In this document: piece by piece, positions 24,176 to 27,052 of the stretch
How the letters are laid out: every line of letters starts with the position of its first letter
How positions within the stretch are numbered: position 1 is the first letter of the stretch
Assembly: GCA_002280485.1 (NCBI GenBank)
Contig: NCED01000014.1
Span: forward strand, 1 to 27,052
DNA from: Caulobacterales bacterium 32-69-10
GTDB taxonomy: Bacteria; Pseudomonadota; Alphaproteobacteria; Caulobacterales; Caulobacteraceae
Reading direction: 5' to 3'
Length of the DNA: 27,052 nucleotides
The notes under the pieces: model-generated
Told to the model about the DNA's origin: nothing
What the model saw: only the letters and a program-made list of their open reading frames with translations
Databases searched by the model: none
Program-made: the position numbers and the translations under genes

Positions 24176-25081
24176 ATGAATCGACTTTCAACCCTGGCCG
24201 CAGCTGTGCTGCTCGCCGCCTGGGGCGCCTCGACGGCGGCCCGCGCAGCCGTCGAGGGCGCCTGTTCGCACGACGGCCGGCGCGTGGCGCTTATCGACGG
24301 CGTCGCCTGGCTGGAGCCGCGCAAGGCCGAGGCCGAGGTCGCCGACGGGATCGAGGACCAGGACAAGCCGGACGCGCCGCCGCAACCGCCGATACGGCTG
24401 AGCTTCGCCTCCTTTCCGGTGGACGCCGCCGACGTCGCGCGCGCGGAAGACCGCGAGGAGGCCTTCCGCGATCAAGGCTTCGGCGCCGACGGCGGGGGCC
24501 GCCTGGAGCTCACCGTCAAGGATGGCGCGGTCACCCGGCAGTATCTGTGGATGTCTCCGGGCGTAAACCTGAGCTACGGCTCCAACCAGATCGGCCACTA
24601 CACCCCGGGGGCCGAACAGGCGGGGCGCGTACGCGGCGCCTACCGCTTCACCCCGCAGGATGGCCAAGACCTGGACTGCACGGTCACCTTCGATCTGGCG
24701 CTGCTGGGCGACGTCGCCGACGCCCCGCCCCTGCCGGGTGTGCCGCTGCCCCCCGACGGGGGCGCTCCCGGCGCCGCCTATCTGGCGCTGAACCGCGCCA
24801 TCCAGGCGGGCGACGTCGACGCCATGCTGCGGCTGCTGCCGGCCGACCGGGCCGCCGAACTGCGCAAGGCGCAAAGCTCGCCGGAGTTCGCCGCGATGAT
24901 GGCGTTCGCCAAGGCGGCGACACCGACCCAGGTCCACATCACCGGCGGCCGGCAGGACGACGACCGGGCCTGGGTGGACTTCACGGCCGTTGAGGACGGC
25001 AGCCCGCGCGTGGGCGTCGCCGAGATGAAACAGCAGGACGGGCGGTGGATCATGCTCGTGGAGAGCACGCGCGACCCGTAA
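24176..25081 (+). CDS. Secreted protein of unknown function
   Basis: A 301-aa protein with a classical signal peptide: MNRLSTLAAAVLLAAWGAS then TAARA, probably cleaved before AVEG. The first part of the mature protein (about 25-180) contains LIDGVAWLEPRKAEAEVADG and PGVNLSYGSNQIGHYTPG. After a Pro/Gly hinge (PGVPLPPDGGAPG), residues about 200-301 resemble small NTF2-like domains (LNRAIQAGDVDAMLRLLPAD, ending GRWIMLVEST), but this is only by eye. AGGGGG lies 6 bases before the ATG. It is divergent from rmuC. I recognise no specific function; periplasmic or secreted location is well supported by the signal peptide. Confidence 0.82.
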   Translation: MNRLSTLAAAVLLAAWGASTAARAAVEGACSHDGRRVALIDGVAWLEPRKAEAEVADGIEDQDKPDAPPQPPIRLSFASFPVDAADVARAEDREEAFRDQGFGADGGGRLELTVKDGAVTRQYLWMSPGVNLSYGSNQIGHYTPGAEQAGRVRGAYRFTPQDGQDLDCTVTFDLALLGDVADAPPLPGVPLPPDGGAPGAAYLALNRAIQAGDVDAMLRLLPADRAAELRKAQSSPEFAAMMAFAKAATPTQVHITGGRQDDDRAWVDFTAVEDGSPRVGVAEMKQQDGRWIMLVESTRDP

Positions 25082-25095
25082 TCAGGCTCTGGAGT

Positions 25096-25147
25096 TAGAG
25101 CGCGTTCGAGCGGCGAAACCGCTCACACTTTCGCCTAACGCGCTCTA
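25096..25147. repeat. Palindromic intergenic repeat supplying the recR stop codon
   Basis: TAGAGCGCGTT (25096-25106) and AACGCGCTCTA (25137-25147) are perfect 11-bp arms. Inside, GAGCGG-CGAAA-CCGCTC forms one hairpin, while GGCGAAA and TTTCGCC offer an alternative pairing that excludes it. The last three bases are the recR stop on the minus strand. Elements of this shape, with AGAGC...GCTCT ends, are widespread between genes in Alphaproteobacteria. The rest of the gap to the secreted-protein gene is only 14 bases. Confidence 0.88.
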
Positions 25148-25744
25148 GGCCGGCCGCCGCTGCCGCATGGCCTGGGCGATGGTGCCGTCGTCGAGCCAGT
25201 CGAGTTCGCCGCCGACGGGGACGCCCCGGGCCAGCATGGTGATGTCCACCCCGGAGCCCGCAAGGCGCTCGGCGAGGTAATGGGCGGTGGTCTGGCCATC
25301 GACGGTGGCCGGCAGGGCCAGGATCACCTCGCGCACCCCGCCGCGCACCCGCTCCAAGAGCTCGCCGATGCGCAAGGCGTCGGGGCCCACGCCATCGAGG
25401 GCGGACAGAAGCCCGCCGAGCACGTGATAGCGGCCGCGAAAGGCGCCGGCCCGCTCCAGCGCCCACAGGGCCCCGACCTCCTCGACCACGCAGAGCAGGG
25501 TCCCGTCGCGGCCAGGGTCGGAACAGATGGCGCAGGGGTCGGAGGTGTCGAGCGCCCCGCACACGGAGCACGGCCGCACCCGCCGCCCGGCCTCGGCCAT
25601 CGCCAAAGCGAGCGGGTCGAGCAGCTGCTCCTTGCGCTTCAAGAGGGCCAGGGCCGCCCGCCGGGCCGACCGCGGACCCAGCCCGGGCAGCTTTGAGAGC
25701 AGCGCGATCAGCCGTTCGATTTCCGGGCTGGCTGAGGCGGCCAC
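25145..25744 (-). CDS. recR: Recombination mediator protein RecR
   Basis: A 199-aa cytoplasmic protein of the RecFOR pathway that loads RecA on gapped DNA. It has the N-terminal helix-hairpin-helix region ([20 protein letters not shown]), a four-cysteine zinc finger ([16 protein letters not shown], Cys59/62/71/74) and a Toprim domain ([16 protein letters not shown], then [19 protein letters not shown]). The start is GTG 25744, four bases after the ybaB stop; no ATG gives a full N-terminus. It is the last gene of the dnaX-ybaB-recR operon. Its stop codon is inside a palindromic repeat. Confidence 0.98.
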   Translation of the reverse strand: MAASASPEIERLIALLSKLPGLGPRSARRAALALLKRKEQLLDPLALAMAEAGRRVRPCSVCGALDTSDPCAICSDPGRDGTLLCVVEEVGALWALERAGAFRGRYHVLGGLLSALDGVGPDALRIGELLERVRGGVREVILALPATVDGQTTAHYLAERLAGSGVDITMLARGVPVGGELDWLDDGTIAQAMRQRRPA

Positions 25745-25748
25745 CCGG

Positions 25749-26072
25749 CTAGAACTTCAGGCCCGGCGGCAGGGCGCCGGCCAGCGGCCCCATGGTGTCG
25801 CGCATCAGGGCCGCTTGCTGCTCGTCGATGCGCCGCTTGGCGTCGGCGTGGGCGGCGACGATCAGGTCGCCCAGCATCTCCTGCTCGCCGGCTTCCATCA
25901 GGCTGGCGTCGATATTGACCCCGCGCAGCTCGCCGCCGCCGGTCAGGGCGACGGTGACAAGGCCCGAGCCGGCCGAGCCCTCGACCACGGTCTGGGCCAG
26001 ACGGGCCTGAGCCTCCTGCAGCTTGGCCTGCATGGCCTGGGCCTGCTTCATGATGGAATTCAGGTCTTTCAT
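25749..26072 (-). CDS. ybaB: YbaB/EbfC family nucleoid-associated protein
   Basis: A 107-aa DNA-binding protein that forms tweezer-like dimers. The N-terminal helix [20 protein letters not shown], the strand [17 protein letters not shown] and the C-terminal [17 protein letters not shown] are typical. ATG 26072 shares one base with the dnaX TGA (TGATG), so translation is probably coupled; a GTG one codon earlier is possible. Position between dnaX and recR is the conserved arrangement. Confidence 0.96.
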   Translation of the reverse strand: MKDLNSIMKQAQAMQAKLQEAQARLAQTVVEGSAGSGLVTVALTGGGELRGVNIDASLMEAGEQEMLGDLIVAAHADAKRRIDEQQAALMRDTMGPLAGALPPGLKF

Positions 26073-27052
26073 CACTCGTCCTCGTCTTCGGCGTCGGGCG
26101 CCGCTTCGGCCACAGGGGCGGCGGTCTTGCGCACCCCCACGATCTCGGCGCCGGGGAAGGCTTCGCGCACGGTCTTCACGAAGGGGTCGGCCTCGATGTC
26201 GGCCCGGGCCTTGGCGTCCTCGCGGCGTTCGCGCTCATAGGTGGTTTCGACCCCCTCGGCCCCGCCCTGGATATCCATCAGCCACTGGCGGCCGGTCCAT
26301 TCCTTCAACTTGCCCGACAGGCGCTGCGGCAGGTTGGCGGGCGCCCCCTCGACGAGGGCGAAGCGGAACTGCCCGGGCTTGACCTCGATGGGGCGGATGT
26401 AGCGCTCGACGTCGAGCTTCAGCGTCACGTCGCGCTTGGCCGAGATGAGGGCGAGGACGTCGCCGAAACTGCCCAGGGCCACGGCGGCGTCGGTGGCGCC
26501 GACCGGGCGCACGTTCATGTGCGGCTGGGCGGAGATGTAGGTCGGCTGCAGGGCGCGGGCCGCGTTTCCGCCGCCGCCGCCCCCGCCGCCCGAGGGCGCT
26601 TGGGGCGCCGCCGAAGCGGGCCCGACCGGCGACTGGCCTTCCTGCAGACGCTTCAGCGCCTCTTCGGGGCCGGGCAGGTCGGAGGCGTAGGCGAGGCGGA
26701 TCAGGGCCATCTCGGCCGCCGCCGCCGGATCGGGGGCGCGCCGGGTCTCTTCGAAGGCTTTCAGCAGCATCTGCCAGGCCCGCGACAGGGAGCCGGCCGA
26801 GGCCTCCGCGCCGATGGCCGCCAGCCGCGCGGCCTGGTCCTTGGGTAGGACCAGGGCGTCGGCGCCCAGGGTCTTGGCCACGGAAGCGGCGTGGGCGTGC
26901 TCCAGGAGGTCGGTCATCACCACGCCGGGGTCGGCGCCGAAACCGTAGAGGGTGCGGAAGGCCAGCAGCGCCTCGGCGATCTTGCCGCCCATGGCCAGCT
27001 CGAACAGGCCGATGGTGGCCGAGCGGTCGGCCAGGCCCAGCATGTCGCGCAC
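26072..27052 (-). CDS. dnaX: DNA polymerase III tau/gamma subunit, C-terminal part (5' end outside window)
   Basis: The last 326 residues of DnaX. The N-terminal AAA+ domain is beyond the window; the GTG at the edge is an internal codon. Visible are the clamp-loader collar region (FELAMGGKIAEALLAFRTLY, AWQMLLKAFEETRRAP, ALIRLAYASDLPGPEEALKRL), then a Pro/Ala/Gly linker with eight consecutive glycines (codons 26590-26567), and a tau-type domain IV-V region (ALGSFGDVLALISAKRDVTLK, FVKTVREAFPGAEIVGVRKT) ending in an acidic tail. I see no A-rich slippery site of the E. coli type in this part. It overlaps ybaB by one base. Confidence 0.97.
   Translation of the reverse strand: MRDMLGLADRSATIGLFELAMGGKIAEALLAFRTLYGFGADPGVVMTDLLEHAHAASVAKTLGADALVLPKDQAARLAAIGAEASAGSLSRAWQMLLKAFEETRRAPDPAAAAEMALIRLAYASDLPGPEEALKRLQEGQSPVGPASAAPQAPSGGGGGGGGNAARALQPTYISAQPHMNVRPVGATDAAVALGSFGDVLALISAKRDVTLKLDVERYIRPIEVKPGQFRFALVEGAPANLPQRLSGKLKEWTGRQWLMDIQGGAEGVETTYERERREDAKARADIEADPFVKTVREAFPGAEIVGVRKTAAPVAEAAPDAEDEDE

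Noticed and set aside
26072..27052. Programmed frameshift in dnaX
   Set aside because: No A-rich or other heptanucleotide slippery sequence with a following stem was seen in this part; the C/G-rich tract simply encodes glycines.

Overview
The window is a GC-rich, gene-dense bacterial chromosome segment. Gene content and order (rmuC-def-fmt-truA, dnaX-ybaB-recR, ccmC-ccmD-ccmG, gap-pgk), strong GC3 bias, frequent GTG/TTG starts and two alphaproteobacterial-style palindromic intergenic repeats suggest an alphaproteobacterium, most likely Caulobacterales (Caulobacter/Phenylobacterium-like). The genus is inferred from family resemblance, not from a search. No rRNA, tRNA, IS element, phage gene or CRISPR array was seen, and no gene-free stretch exceeds about 200 bases.

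Layout. (1) 1-5.7 kb: a surface-polysaccharide locus. A very large minus-strand enzyme (sulfotransferase-like, coiled coil, GT4-like, GT2) is cut by an in-frame TAA at 786-788. The same frame stays open beyond it to the window edge and encodes the rest of the GT2 domain, a Trm112-like segment and the start of a methyltransferase domain. Divergent from it is an ABC-2 polysaccharide exporter pair (wzm/wzt-like). (2) 5.8-8.5 kb: a MarR regulator with a histone-H1-like lysine/alanine tail, a ccmC-ccmD-ccmG cytochrome c maturation cluster with a 77-aa partner of unknown function, and a 52-aa divergent small ORF. (3) 8.5-10.5 kb: a 672-aa serralysin-like RTX metalloprotease without a linked type I secretion system. 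(4) 10.6-15.2 kb: central carbon metabolism (mdh, gap, pgk) with a HIT protein and a secreted proline-rich protein. (5) 15.2-19.3 kb: SMP-30/gluconolactonase, amidase, and dapE translationally coupled to a membrane protein. (6) 19.3-24.1 kb: truA, fmt, def and rmuC on the minus strand, interrupted by an opposite-strand, Tat-exported FMN-dependent alpha-hydroxyacid dehydrogenase homologue with two altered substrate-site residues. (7) 24.2-27.05 kb: a secreted protein of unknown function, then recR, ybaB and the 3' part of dnaX on the minus strand.

The most noteworthy signals are the interrupted multidomain glycan enzyme, the nested gap-pgk palindrome and its apparent degenerate half-copies after marR and pgk, the def/fmt operon split by an atypical FMN enzyme, a Shine-Dalgarno site of rmuC embedded in two competing inverted repeats, and the palindrome that supplies the recR stop codon. 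I did not find a convincing wholly new multi-gene system; the candidate novelties are architectural and regulatory.
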